Positions 20,470 to 29,784 of a DNA stretch of 64,000 bases are shown here, in pieces. Each line of letters opens with the position of its first letter. The stretch's first letter is position 1. Below the pieces are notes generated by a model. That model saw nothing but the letters and a program-made list of their open reading frames with translations, was not told the origin of the DNA and did no database searches. A program made the position numbers and the translations under genes. Source of the DNA: Propionispora vibrioides (GTDB taxonomy: Bacteria; Bacillota; Negativicutes; Propionisporales; Propionisporaceae); NCBI RefSeq assembly GCF_900110485.1, contig NZ_FODY01000006.1, positions 62,001 through 126,000 of the forward strand, written 5' to 3'.

Positions 20470-21417
20470 GTGCCATTTAACATTTTAGTCTTAAACCAGC
20501 TAAAAGAAAATCATATGGCAGCCATCCAGGATGCCGCGCCAGGCAGTTCAATCATCACCGCCGACCTGTCCACAGCCGGCCAACATATCGCCAATACAGA
20601 CATTCTGGTAGCCTGGGGCAACCAGGATATTCGCCAGCTCTACACCGCCGCACCGCAGCTTCGCTGGGTTCACGCCCTGAGTGCCGGCGTGGAGGACTGG
20701 CTATTTCCCGAATTGGTCAACAGTTCTACCTTGCTAACCAACTCCAAGGGAATTCACGGCATCCCCATATCCGAGCATGTCCTGGCCCTCATGCTCGCTT
20801 TTACCCGCGGACTCAATCTGCTGATACCGCAACAACACCATAAGCAATGGAAACGGGTGCGGGTCGACGAAATACACGAAAAAACAATCGGCATTGTCGG
20901 ACTTGGCAATATCGGGCGGGAAATTGCCAAAAAGGCCAAAGCACTGGGCATGCACGTAGTGGCAACCAAGCGGGAAGCAACCACAGAACTATTTGTCGAT
21001 GCGCTGTACACACCCGATTACCTGACAAAAATGCTGAGCATCTGCGATTTTGTTGTCATGTCGCTACCCTTAACGGAAGAAACCAACGGAATGTTCAATC
21101 TGGACTATTTCTCGGCCATGAAACGGACAGCTTATTTCATTAACATTGCCCGTGGCGGTGTCATTGTCGAAGCAGACCTGATTACCGCTCTGGAACAGCA
21201 GCTAATCCAAGGTGCCGGTCTGGATGTTTTTGCCCAGGAACCGCTGCCAGACACTTCGCCGCTTTGGAACATGCCTAATGTCATCATCACGCCCCATCTG
21301 GCCGGTTTATCTCCCAGCTACCTGGATCGCGCCATTCAGTTGTTTGCCGATGATTTAACACGGTTTATCGATAATGATCAAATTCTTAATATAGTGGATA
21401 AACAAAAGGGGTACTAA
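20470..21417 (+). CDS. D-2-hydroxyacid dehydrogenase (NAD-dependent)
   Basis: Cytosolic 2-ketoacid/2-hydroxyacid oxidoreductase family. The Rossmann motif GIVGLGNIGREIAKKAKALG is at about residue 139 onward. The catalytic Arg is in NIARGGVIVE, the Glu in DVFAQEPLP and the His in TPHLAG. 315 residues. Substrate cannot be read from sequence. GTG start behind a G-rich site. It is the only plus-strand gene among the his genes, between hisG and hisZ; its TAA falls inside the target copy of a short repeat. Confidence 0.88.
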   Translation: MPFNILVLNQLKENHMAAIQDAAPGSSIITADLSTAGQHIANTDILVAWGNQDIRQLYTAAPQLRWVHALSAGVEDWLFPELVNSSTLLTNSKGIHGIPISEHVLALMLAFTRGLNLLIPQQHHKQWKRVRVDEIHEKTIGIVGLGNIGREIAKKAKALGMHVVATKREATTELFVDALYTPDYLTKMLSICDFVVMSLPLTEETNGMFNLDYFSAMKRTAYFINIARGGVIVEADLITALEQQLIQGAGLDVFAQEPLPDTSPLWNMPNVIITPHLAGLSPSYLDRAIQLFADDLTRFIDNDQILNIVDKQKGY

Positions 21418-21506
21418 GGCGTGTTTGCAGGCTAACGGAATGATCCATGGCACAGAAAGCGCCGTCAGGGAGCGTTTCGGATAGTTTGCAAGCAAACACG
21501 CCCTAA
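21414..21506. repeat. MITE-like palindromic repeat, family C, copy 2, on two stop codons
   Basis: 93 bases with 11-bp ends GGCGTGTTTGC/GCAAACACGCC inside direct copies of CTAA at 21414-21417 and 21503-21506. The left CTAA carries the TAA of the dehydrogenase, the right one carries the TAG (minus) of the HD gene. The interior matches the copy at 4746-4924. It can fold as one long hairpin and may end transcription from both sides. Confidence 0.7.
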
Positions 21507-22027
21507 TTCATATTATCGGCCTTTCGGAGAAGACAAAGCTCCGGTGGATCATCCTTGGCCGGAGCTTTATGATGTCGCCTTATGATTTCGATAATTTCGG
21601 GCTCGGTCCCGACCTGACTCAGTAACGCAGCTCCCCGCTCGGCATGATTAAAATAGATATAAAAGGCATGCCGCAAATTGGCAGGAAACGTTCCTCGTCC
21701 TTGCCTGCCCCAGGCTTCAGCCCAGGCGGGAGCACAGGCATGAGCCAGCACCGCCATAATTTTACCGGCTGTATTGATATCACCACGCCGCTTCCCCACA
21801 TCGTGCAGCAAAGCGCAGCGAATCAACCGGTGTATGTCAATCGCCAGCCGGCCGGAAAAACTAAGCGCCGTATAGGTTACATTCAGTGCATGCCGCTGTT
21901 CGGCCATGCTCATGCCCCAAAATAATTCCTGCTCACCGGGTCGCAAATAACGGTTTGCAAATTCTTCCTCATGTCTGTTTATGCTGGCGGTAAGAGCCGA
22001 AATCACTTGTTTCACCCGTGAAAACAT
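21503..22027 (-). CDS. HD domain phosphohydrolase-like protein
   Basis: The HD metal-binding pattern is present: AEQRHALNVTY, LIRCALLHDVGKRRG and a later HAERGAALL, with a final IIEIIRRHHK. 174 residues with little outside the domain. Substrate unknown; HD proteins act on nucleotides or phosphate esters. It follows hisZ by 19 bases on the same strand and is probably co-transcribed. Whether it could supply the missing histidinol-phosphatase cannot be said from sequence. Its stop lies in a repeat target copy. Confidence 0.8.
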   Translation of the reverse strand: MFSRVKQVISALTASINRHEEEFANRYLRPGEQELFWGMSMAEQRHALNVTYTALSFSGRLAIDIHRLIRCALLHDVGKRRGDINTAGKIMAVLAHACAPAWAEAWGRQGRGTFPANLRHAFYIYFNHAERGAALLSQVGTEPEIIEIIRRHHKAPAKDDPPELCLLRKADNMN

Positions 22028-22046
22028 GACAGTCTGCTCCCTTAGG

Positions 22047-23228
22047 CTAAATATAGATAAGTTCTTTACAGCTTTTAGCTTTTTGGCTGGCAGCAGCTTC
22101 CTGACGTGACTGCGGGAATAGGGCCAGTTCGACGGACTGCCCCTGCATTCTTAATTCAGAAGCCTTTTGAATAGCCTCCGTCAGTTTGCCGGTTTCCCAG
22201 CCCACATACCACTCACGAAAATCAGCGTCCAGTGAAATACCCTGCCGTTCCAATGCCAGCAATACCCGCTCTATTCCTAAGGCAAAGCCGGTGGATGGGC
22301 AGTCAACACCGAAGGAAGACACCATATTATCGTAGCGTCCGCCACCGCATAGCGGAAATCCCAGTCCGGGCGTATAGCCTTCAAATACCATGCCGGTATA
22401 GTATTCAAAATCCCGGATGATCCCTAAATCAAAATTGACATACTGCTCCACACCGTACCCTTTCAGCAGGCAGTAAATATCGGACAGGTTGTCTAGAGCG
22501 GCCCGGCTGACCGGATTCTTAACCATCGCGTAGGCTTGGTCCAGCAATTCTTCTTTGCCGTACAACAGCGGAATCTGCCGCAGCAAAGCCTGAACGTCAG
22601 AGCTTAGTCCGCTGGCCGTCAGAATTTCTCCCAGGCCGACCACATTACGATTTACCATACATTGCTTGACCTTTTGGCGCTGTTCGGCGGTCAGGCGGCT
22701 TTCTTCCATGATTCCGTTGATAAATTCCACCTGGCCAATATTAACCTGAAAGGTTTGCAAACCGGGATCCTTCATTGCCTGTACAGCCAAAGCAATAATT
22801 TCTGCGTCGGCCGCCGGTCCCGGAACGCCCAGCAGTTCTACTCCGGCCTGATAGAATTCACATTGCCGTCCGGCCTGCGCCTGCTCATAGCGAAATACAT
22901 TGGTTAAATAGAATAAGCGGAGCGGCAAACTGTTTTCTTTAAGCCGGGTAGATGCCACCCTGGCAATGGGAGTAGTCATATCCGGGCGTAGCGCCAGAAT
23001 GTGATTCTTTTTATCAAAAAACTTGAACATATTCTGCGTCATCTGCTCGTCACTGCCGGCAGACAAAGTTTCCAGATATTCAAAAGTGGGTGTGACCACC
23101 TCATCATAGCCCCACTTGGCAAATAATCCGGCCAGCGAACCTTCCACAATCCGTTTATATTTTGCTTCCCGCGGCAAAAAATCTCTGGTGCCGTAAGGAA
23201 TTTGCGGTACAAATTCATTTGTCTTCAT
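22047..23228 (-). CDS. hisZ: ATP phosphoribosyltransferase regulatory subunit HisZ
   Basis: Histidyl-tRNA synthetase paralogue that pairs with short HisG and confers histidine feedback. Class II synthetase motifs: GTRDFLPREA, motif 2-like FYLTNVFRYEQAQAGRQCEFYQAG, and GLGFPLCGGGRYDNM. The anticodon-binding domain of a true HisRS is missing. 393 residues. It lies outside the hisG operon, 41 bases after the yerC-like gene, with which it likely forms an operon. Confidence 0.95.
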   Translation of the reverse strand: MKTNEFVPQIPYGTRDFLPREAKYKRIVEGSLAGLFAKWGYDEVVTPTFEYLETLSAGSDEQMTQNMFKFFDKKNHILALRPDMTTPIARVASTRLKENSLPLRLFYLTNVFRYEQAQAGRQCEFYQAGVELLGVPGPAADAEIIALAVQAMKDPGLQTFQVNIGQVEFINGIMEESRLTAEQRQKVKQCMVNRNVVGLGEILTASGLSSDVQALLRQIPLLYGKEELLDQAYAMVKNPVSRAALDNLSDIYCLLKGYGVEQYVNFDLGIIRDFEYYTGMVFEGYTPGLGFPLCGGGRYDNMVSSFGVDCPSTGFALGIERVLLALERQGISLDADFREWYVGWETGKLTEAIQKASELRMQGQSVELALFPQSRQEAAASQKAKSCKELIYI

Positions 23229-23269
23229 TAAATGGTTACACTCCGTTTCAACATAAATTCAATAAAAAC

Positions 23270-23575
23270 TTACTCTTTTCCCTTTTCGTCAAGCCGCGAA
23301 AGAACAATGCCATATCCGTCGGCGCCGTAATTCAGGCAGCGTTTCACGCGGCTGATGGTTGCCGTACTGGCGCCTGTTCTTGCCACAATATCATCATAGG
23401 TCGACCCCAACTGCAACATCCGGGCAACCTCCAAGCGCTGCGCTAGAGACTTAAGTTCCCCAATGGTGGAAACATCTTCAAAAAACTGATAACACTCCTC
23501 TTCATCCTGCAACAGTAAAATAGCCTGAAACAGTTGATCAATCAACGGATCCTTTAGTTTAGGATTCACCGGCAT
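23270..23575 (-). CDS. YerC/YecD-type TrpR family DNA-binding protein, possible his regulator
   Basis: About 101 residues with a TrpR-like HTH: LKSLAQRLEVARMLQLGSTY then DDIVARTGASTATISRVKR. The ATG 11 bases after AAGGAG is chosen; an upstream GTG overlaps that site. YerC-type proteins have been proposed as histidine-gene repressors in Firmicutes (HisR), and its position before hisZ agrees with this; the role here is inferred. Confidence 0.85.
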   Translation of the reverse strand: MPVNPKLKDPLIDQLFQAILLLQDEEECYQFFEDVSTIGELKSLAQRLEVARMLQLGSTYDDIVARTGASTATISRVKRCLNYGADGYGIVLSRLDEKGKE

Positions 23576-23729
23576 GGCTAGTGTCACTCCTTATTTTTCC
23601 ATACTGTATATCAATATATTATATATTCGTGCAGCTAAATAGATTTCCTTCTTTATTCCTTTTTTTCTTTACTCTGTGAAAACTTTATTAAAATGTCCGT
23701 TTAAGAAAGATATTATCCAAACAATCTTC

Positions 23730-23758
23730 TTGACACATACAAAAAACCATGATAGGAT
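23730..23758 (+). promoter_or_regulatory. Sigma-A promoter of the met operon
   Basis: TTGACA, 17 bases, TAGGAT. Transcription would start near 23765, just before the riboswitch. The 120 bases between this and the yerC start show nothing else. Confidence 0.65.
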
Positions 23759-23778
23759 TTAAAAAATGAATGATATTA

Positions 23779-23886
23779 TTTATCATCTAGAGTTGGCTGA
23801 GGGACTGGCCCAATGAAGCCGCGGCAACCATCCGGAAGGAACGGTGCCAATTCCTACAGGATTTTATCCTGGCAGATGAGAGAAGC
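23779..23886 (+). promoter_or_regulatory. SAM-I (S-box) riboswitch aptamer
   Basis: Characteristic core: AGAGTTGGCTGAGGGACTGG, CCCAATGAAGCC, CGGCAACCA, GGTGCCAATTCC and the closing CAGATGAGAG. P1 pairs TATCATCT with AGATGAGA. Binds S-adenosylmethionine and shuts off the downstream methionine transporter through the terminator at 23902. Confidence 0.95.
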
Positions 23887-23901
23887 CCAAGAGTATGTGC
23901 T

Positions 23902-23933
23902 GGTCTCTTCGCTGCGAAGAGATCTTTTTATTT
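23902..23933 (+). terminator. Riboswitch-controlled terminator before metN
   Basis: 10-bp stem GGTCTCTTCG/CGAAGAGATC, 3-base loop, then TTTTTATTT. Expression platform of the SAM-I riboswitch. Confidence 0.9.
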
Positions 23934-23954
23934 GCGCGAAAGGAAGGAGCCCCA

Positions 23955-25013
23955 TTGATTAGTTTAAACGGGATTGAAAAAGTATACCACAGTCAGTCCG
24001 GCCAAATTCATGCTTTACGAGGCATTAACCTGGAAGTCAAGGCTGGTGAAATTTTCGGAGTAATCGGTAAAAGCGGCGCCGGCAAAAGTACGCTGATCCG
24101 CTGCATCAACCGTCTAGAGCAGCCTACGGCCGGAACAGTGATCGTCGACGGTCAGGACATCACAAAGCTAACGGAAAACGAACTCAGGGAATCACGAAAA
24201 AAAATCGGCATGATTTTTCAGCATTTTAATTTACTCTCCTCCCGCACGGTTTTTGACAACATCGCTTTCCCCCTTGAATTGGCCGGCTACGCCAAACAGG
24301 ATATTGAGGATACGGTAGTCCGTCTCTTAAAATTGGTCGGGTTATCGGACAAACGCGATCAATACCCTTCACAGTTAAGCGGCGGTCAAAAACAACGGGT
24401 AGGTATCGCCCGGGCTTTGGCCAACCGCCCCAAGGTATTACTTTGCGACGAGGCCACTTCGGCCCTTGACCCGCAAACTACCAAGTCCATTTTGGAATTA
24501 TTAAAGGACATTAACCGGGAGCTTAAATTAACCATCGTCCTCATAACCCACGAAATGCATGTTATCAAAGAAATCTGCGACCAGGTGGCAGTTATGGAAA
24601 ATGGTTTGATTATCGAGCAAGGACCTATTTTGGATATCTTTACCCAGCCCCAGGCAGCCATTACCCAGGAATTTATCGGCACCATCATGAATCACGATTT
24701 GCCGGATCATTTTAAAGATATGCCCCTTTCGCGGACACCGCTTCCCGACAGTAAACTGTTGCTGCGTCTTTCGTTTATTGGCGATGCTGCCGGCGAGCCA
24801 ATCATTGCCGGGATGATCCGGCGCTTTGATATCGATGTAAGCATTCTTTACGGAAATATGGATCATATCAGAAATGTCTCCTTCGGTACATTAATTGTTG
24901 AATTATCAGGCAACCAGGATGCTATCCATAGGGCGCTTGAATATACCAAGGCACACGAAGTGGGAAGCGAGGTGATCGGCTATGTCCCAAGACATGCTTA
25001 TGCTGCTGTTTGA
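23955..25013 (+). CDS. metN: Methionine ABC transporter ATP-binding protein MetN
   Basis: ATPase of the D/L-methionine importer. Walker A GKSGAGKST, LSGGQKQRVGIARAL signature, Walker B VLLCDEATSALD, H-loop THEMHV, and a C-terminal NIL domain (about 275-345), which in E. coli MetN binds methionine for transinhibition. I start at TTG 23955, 6 bases after AAGGAAGGAG, giving 352 residues. An in-frame ATG further left lies inside the riboswitch terminator and is not used. It overlaps metI by 32 bases. Confidence 0.95.
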   Translation: MISLNGIEKVYHSQSGQIHALRGINLEVKAGEIFGVIGKSGAGKSTLIRCINRLEQPTAGTVIVDGQDITKLTENELRESRKKIGMIFQHFNLLSSRTVFDNIAFPLELAGYAKQDIEDTVVRLLKLVGLSDKRDQYPSQLSGGQKQRVGIARALANRPKVLLCDEATSALDPQTTKSILELLKDINRELKLTIVLITHEMHVIKEICDQVAVMENGLIIEQGPILDIFTQPQAAITQEFIGTIMNHDLPDHFKDMPLSRTPLPDSKLLLRLSFIGDAAGEPIIAGMIRRFDIDVSILYGNMDHIRNVSFGTLIVELSGNQDAIHRALEYTKAHEVGSEVIGYVPRHAYAAV

Positions 25014-25635
25014 AGCCCTGCTTGACACAACCTATATGGTTGCTGTTTCCACATTGATTTCCACCCTGCTCGGTATACCGCTTGGTGTTATCCTGGTTGT
25101 TACCGATAAGCGAGGCATCCTGGAAAGTCTGTACATCAACCGTGTTTTAGGCAGTATTGTAAACGCAGCCCGTTCTACTCCCTTTATCATTTTAATGGTG
25201 GCCATCATTCCCTTAACCCGCTTATTAACAGGCACCTCTATCGGCACCAATGCAGCTATCGTTCCATTAAGTCTGGCGGCCATTCCCTTTGTCGGCCGGG
25301 TTGTGGAGTCGGCTCTGAAAGAGGTTGATTACGGGGTGGTTGAAGCCGCGCAGGCCATGGGAGCCTCTCCATTTGAAATCATCCGCAAAGTATTGATACC
25401 GGAATCGCTTCCTTCTATTATATTAGGGATCACCTTAACCATCATCAACTTGATCGGTTACTCGGCCATGGCCGGTGCGATCGGCGGCGGCGGTCTGGGC
25501 GATTTGGCAATCCGCTATGGTTATCAGCGGTTCCGCGCCGATATTATGCTGGCCACGGTAGCCATTCTAATTGCTCAGGTCCAAATCGTTCAATCCTGCG
25601 GTGACTATCTGGCCCGCAGAGTAAACAAAAGGTAA
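24982..25635 (+). CDS. metI: Methionine ABC transporter permease MetI
   Basis: Inner-membrane permease with five predicted membrane segments. The EAA loop is VVEAAQAMGASPFEIIRKVL and the family ending GGGGLGDLAIRYGYQRF is clear. 217 residues. It begins inside metN. Confidence 0.95.
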   Translation: MSQDMLMLLFEALLDTTYMVAVSTLISTLLGIPLGVILVVTDKRGILESLYINRVLGSIVNAARSTPFIILMVAIIPLTRLLTGTSIGTNAAIVPLSLAAIPFVGRVVESALKEVDYGVVEAAQAMGASPFEIIRKVLIPESLPSIILGITLTIINLIGYSAMAGAIGGGGLGDLAIRYGYQRFRADIMLATVAILIAQVQIVQSCGDYLARRVNKR

Positions 25636-25692
25636 GTGCTATTCGTTTTCCAAGCAAGACCATATATCTATTATTTTTTAGGAGGATTCATT

Positions 25693-26514
25693 ATGAAAAA
25701 ACTGGTTTTACTCATGGTTTCCCTATTAGCATTGACGGTTCTTTTCGCTGGCTGCGGCAGTAATGATAAAAAAGAACCCAATGCCACTGCTGCCAAAACG
25801 GTGTTAAAGGTAGCAGCTACCCCCGTACCGCATGCTGAAATTCTGCAGGTGGTTAAACCCATACTGGCAAAAGAAGGCATCGACCTTCAAATTGTGGAAA
25901 TGAACGACTATGTCCGTCCGAACATTGCCGTTGCCGAGAAAGAACTGGACGCCAATTTCTTTCAACATACGCCTTATCTGAACAAATTTGCCGCAGAGCA
26001 TAATTTGCAATTAAGCAATATTGCCGGCGTACATATTGAACCGATGGGCATCTACTCCAAAAAAGTAAAAGCGCTGACCGAAGTTGCCGCTGGCTCGCAG
26101 GTAGCGATTCCCAACGACCCCACCAATGGTGGCCGGGCACTGGTTTTATTGGAAAAAGCCGGTCTGCTGAAACTGAAACAGGGAGTCGGCATTAACGCAA
26201 CTGTAGGCGATATTGTTGAAAATCCTAAAAATCTAAAAGTAACCGAGCTGGAAGCGCCTCAACTGCCCCGCGCTTTGGACGATGTAGCCATTGCCGTCAT
26301 CAATACCAACTATGCTTTGGAAGCAAAGCTGGTGCCGACCAAAGACGCTCTGTTTATTGAACAGAATGACTCGCCGTTTGTCAACATTTTAGTAGTTCGC
26401 AAAGGTGATGAGAATCGTCCGGAAATTCAGAAACTGGCCAAAGCCTTAACGTCTGATGAAGTGAAGAAATTCATCAACGACAAATATCAGGGAGCTGTTG
26501 TTCCCGCCTTCTAG
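25693..26514 (+). CDS. metQ: Methionine-binding lipoprotein MetQ
   Basis: Substrate-binding lipoprotein of the NlpA/MetQ family. The start at ATG 25693 follows GGAGG and gives a signal peptide with lipobox LFAGC, acylated cysteine 21. The mature part shows KVAATPVPHAEIL, ELDANFFQHTPYLN and VAIPNDPTNGGRAL. 273 residues. Last gene of metNIQ. Confidence 0.95.
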   Translation: MKKLVLLMVSLLALTVLFAGCGSNDKKEPNATAAKTVLKVAATPVPHAEILQVVKPILAKEGIDLQIVEMNDYVRPNIAVAEKELDANFFQHTPYLNKFAAEHNLQLSNIAGVHIEPMGIYSKKVKALTEVAAGSQVAIPNDPTNGGRALVLLEKAGLLKLKQGVGINATVGDIVENPKNLKVTELEAPQLPRALDDVAIAVINTNYALEAKLVPTKDALFIEQNDSPFVNILVVRKGDENRPEIQKLAKALTSDEVKKFINDKYQGAVVPAF

Positions 26515-26539
26515 GACTTGTTAAACCGTATACGTAAAA

Positions 26540-26573
26540 GACAACCCGGAGAAATTCTCCGGGTTGTCTTTTT
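26540..26573 (+). terminator. Rho-independent terminator of metNIQ
   Basis: Stem GACAACCCGGAGA with a 3-base loop, then TTTTTG, 25 bases after metQ. Confidence 0.92.
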
Positions 26574-26591
26574 GCTTAGCCCCAGGAAACG

Positions 26592-26635
26592 AAGAGGGAA
26601 AGTCTCCGCCAACAAGACGGAGCACTTTCCCTCTT
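26592..26635 (-). terminator. Hairpin terminating the RND operon
   Basis: Long stem AGAGGGAAAGT plus CTCCG with one bulged base and a 9-base loop, 15 bases beyond the RND stop. Followed on the minus strand by TCGTTT; it could also stop plus-strand read-through. Confidence 0.75.
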
Positions 26636-26649
26636 TCTTATCCCGCTCT

Positions 26650-29600
26650 TTATAAGGTTTTCGGACGCTTCCGCCGGAATAGCCGCAAAAAAAGATTCCG
26701 CAGCGAAGCAAGAAAAGAGTGTTTTTCAAAAAACAGAAAAATGATGGGAATGCCGATTAAGGTGAAGAAAGTTGAGGAAGCCAGACCACCAATAACTACC
26801 CAGGCCATACTGACCCGTGTCTCCGCGCCGGCGGTTACGGCCAGAGCGGTGGGCAGCATCCCGGTAATCATCGTCAGCGTAGTCATAAAGATTGGCTTTA
26901 AACGGGTCTTGCCGGCTTCAATAATGGCATCCTGTGCTTTCATACCCCGTTCCATCAACGTCAGCGTATAATCTAAGAGCAACGTACCGTTTTTGGCTAC
27001 CACGCCATCCATAACCAGAATACCGATCAAGGAGTATAAATTAATGGTATTGCGGGTAATTGCCAAAAAGAGTAGCGATCCGATCAAGCCAAAGGGCAGT
27101 GAAAACATACGGATAAAGGATGTAGACAGCGATTCGTACAATGTGGAAAGCAGCATATATACCAAAATGAGCGATAATCCCAGGGCCTGCGCCATTTCAC
27201 CAAAGGTGGTGTTCATATTGTCCGCCTGCCCGGTGAAACGGTAGGTTACATTAGTTCCCAAATCCTCCGGCTTTATGTTTTTGCTGATATCGTTTAGCAC
27301 TTCCTGCAACGGACGATCTGTGACATTAGCCGCTATGTTAATTGATTCCTGTTTATCTACCCGTCGCAGCATGACCGGACCAACGCCATCCTGCAGGCGA
27401 GCCACATCGCTCAGCTTCACTAAACCGTTGCCGGCTTTTACCGGTATGGAACTTATATCGGAAGCCTTAAAACCTTCGCTATATTTAAGGCGTACATAAA
27501 TATCCGTATCCTGTCCATCATTAGTCGGATCATTGGCATAATAACCGGCTAACGTTCCGGCCACCGCGCCGGAAAATACATTGTTGACTTCATTAACCGT
27601 AGTATTAAAGAATTTCAGCCGTTCCCGGTCCACCGTCAGCCTTAGTTCAGGCATGCCTTCGCTATAGGAGCTACGGACATCCTTAACGCCAGGTACCTTG
27701 GCAATAATATCCTGTATCCGGTAGGAGGCTTTGATAATATTATCTAAATTAGCTCCCCGGATTTCAATCTGCACCGGTGAATTATTGGGGCCGCCGCCCC
27801 CGGTACCGGTACCGCCGGAGACACCGGCGACAGAGGACTGTGTTTCACTAACCTGTGCCGAGGCTTGCGGGAAGTTTTCCTTGAGAAAACGGCGTACTTG
27901 CTCGGTCACCTGCCAAACGCTTAAACTTCGCTCTTTCCGGTCAACCATTTGCACACTGACACTGCCGTAATTGCCGGCAGGAGTGCCTACACTGGATAGG
28001 TAATAGCTAACTTCCGGAATGGTCGTGAGGTATTCTTCTATTTTTCTTACTTCCCCGTTTGTCTGATCGATGTTTTGTCCTACGGGAAACTGAATAAAAA
28101 TCCGGAAACTGCCTTCATCGGTTTTAGGCATATATTCAGAACCGATCACGCCCAAAGGAACGAGAGAAACTGCAGCGATAAAACAAACGGTAATAGCACT
28201 GATGATTTTAACCGGATTGATCAGACTCCACCGCAATATTCTTTCATATTTTTCAATGGCTCCCTGCTCCAAGCGGTTCATAAAATCCCAAAGCCGTCCC
28301 TGCGGTTCCTTGAGACCATTCTTAAAGAATTTTGAGGCCAGCATGGGAGTTAAGGTAAATGACACCATGAGTGAACACAGGGTAGCAAAGACAATGGTCA
28401 GACCAAACTGCCGGAAAAACTGCCCGGTCATGCCGGTCATAAAAGCGACCGGCATAAACACAACTACGTCGCACAATGTAATCGCCAGGGCCGCCATGCC
28501 AATCTCATTCCGCCCATCTTCCGCCGCCGTCTTGGCATCCTTGCCCATTTTCAAATGGCGATGGATATTCTCCAGCACGACGATCGAATCATCGACCAAG
28601 GTACCGATACATAACGACATGCCCATCAGTGACATCATGTTGAAAGTAAAGCCGGCCATATACATAACAAAAAAGGTAGAGATCAAAGACGTGGGAATAG
28701 CGATTAAAACAGCAATCGATGAACGCCAGCCCCGCAGGAAAAGATACAGCACCAGTCCAGTCGTAATCAGCCCTTCAATCAGCGCCTCCAGCGTATTATG
28801 CAGGGAATCCTCGACATATTGAGCGGCATCGGTAATGACCACAAACTGATAATCCGGGTACTCGGCCCGCAGACTTTCCAGCTGCGCCTTAGCCGCCTTG
28901 GCCGTATCCACCAGATTGGCATCGCTATTTTTGTAAACTGTCATAGATACAACATCCTGTCCGTTAGTCCGGGCATAGCGGGTAACCCGCTGGTCCTGCT
29001 CCCTAACTGTGGCAAGATCGGTCAACGGAATATTAACACCGTTCGTATTGGTAACATGAATACCGCCTAATTCCTCTGGCGAAGCATATTGAGCAAGCAG
29101 GCGTACATTGGTTTCCTTTTTATCGTCAAACACTGAACCGGCCGGCGTCAGGACATTTTCCTGCTGAATCCGGCTCACAATGGAGCTTAAGGAAATGTTG
29201 TAGTAAGACAGCTTATCCTTGTCCACCTCCACGGCCACTTCCTTATCCCGCCCGCCAAACAGCGATACATCGGATACACCGCTAGCCCTTTGCAAACGCT
29301 CGGAAAATACATCGTTAGCCAGGGTATATACTTCCGACAGGGGTTTGCCGGAAACAATGGACACCTCCAAAATCGGCGAGGCATTAATATCCCGTTTGAT
29401 AACCGATGGCGTTTTCACACCGGTCGGCAATTTGCTTATAGCCGCATTGACATATTGTGTGGCATCAACGGCTGCCGTATCTACATTGGCCCAGAACTCA
29501 AATTCCAGGGTAATTTGGGCTCTTTCCGGTCTGGCAACCGAAGTGATATGCTTTAAATTGGCCAAAGAAGACAGTGAATTTTCCAGGGGTTTTATGACGT

Positions 29601-29784
29601 CCTGCTCCACCTGTTCGGTCCCGGCCCCCGGGTAGTCAACCGTTACCGTGACATAGGGAATATTGACGGCCGGCAACAGTTCTACCCCAATCCGGTAAAA
29701 GCTGAATAAACCTAACACGACAAACAGCATGACAATCATCGAAATGCCGATAGGTTTTTGGATGGAAAAACGAGTTATATTCAC
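26650..29784 (-). CDS. RND efflux transporter permease (AcrB/HAE1 family)
   Basis: Proton-driven trimeric exporter of the inner membrane. 1044 residues with one N-terminal and eleven further membrane segments and two large periplasmic loops. Typical stretches: FSIQKPIGISMIVMLFVVLG, VDYPGAGTEQVEQDV, and TM4 with SLCIGTLVDDSIVVLENIHR, which carries the proton-relay aspartates. The start overlaps the adaptor stop by 4 bases. A glycine-rich GGTGTGGGGPNN stretch lies in the second loop. Such pumps need an outer membrane channel; none is encoded here. Cargo unknown. Confidence 0.93.
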   Translation of the reverse strand: MNITRFSIQKPIGISMIVMLFVVLGLFSFYRIGVELLPAVNIPYVTVTVDYPGAGTEQVEQDVIKPLENSLSSLANLKHITSVARPERAQITLEFEFWANVDTAAVDATQYVNAAISKLPTGVKTPSVIKRDINASPILEVSIVSGKPLSEVYTLANDVFSERLQRASGVSDVSLFGGRDKEVAVEVDKDKLSYYNISLSSIVSRIQQENVLTPAGSVFDDKKETNVRLLAQYASPEELGGIHVTNTNGVNIPLTDLATVREQDQRVTRYARTNGQDVVSMTVYKNSDANLVDTAKAAKAQLESLRAEYPDYQFVVITDAAQYVEDSLHNTLEALIEGLITTGLVLYLFLRGWRSSIAVLIAIPTSLISTFFVMYMAGFTFNMMSLMGMSLCIGTLVDDSIVVLENIHRHLKMGKDAKTAAEDGRNEIGMAALAITLCDVVVFMPVAFMTGMTGQFFRQFGLTIVFATLCSLMVSFTLTPMLASKFFKNGLKEPQGRLWDFMNRLEQGAIEKYERILRWSLINPVKIISAITVCFIAAVSLVPLGVIGSEYMPKTDEGSFRIFIQFPVGQNIDQTNGEVRKIEEYLTTIPEVSYYLSSVGTPAGNYGSVSVQMVDRKERSLSVWQVTEQVRRFLKENFPQASAQVSETQSSVAGVSGGTGTGGGGPNNSPVQIEIRGANLDNIIKASYRIQDIIAKVPGVKDVRSSYSEGMPELRLTVDRERLKFFNTTVNEVNNVFSGAVAGTLAGYYANDPTNDGQDTDIYVRLKYSEGFKASDISSIPVKAGNGLVKLSDVARLQDGVGPVMLRRVDKQESINIAANVTDRPLQEVLNDISKNIKPEDLGTNVTYRFTGQADNMNTTFGEMAQALGLSLILVYMLLSTLYESLSTSFIRMFSLPFGLIGSLLFLAITRNTINLYSLIGILVMDGVVAKNGTLLLDYTLTLMERGMKAQDAIIEAGKTRLKPIFMTTLTMITGMLPTALAVTAGAETRVSMAWVVIGGLASSTFFTLIGIPIIFLFFEKHSFLASLRNLFLRLFRRKRPKTL

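Noticed and set aside
23895-23954. Upstream ATG extension of metN
   Set aside because: The ATG lies inside the riboswitch expression platform; TTG at 23955 has a strong AAGGAAGGAG site and gives the normal length.
24982-25013. Possible frameshift between metN and metI
   Set aside because: Both proteins are complete; the 32-base overlap is normal coupling.
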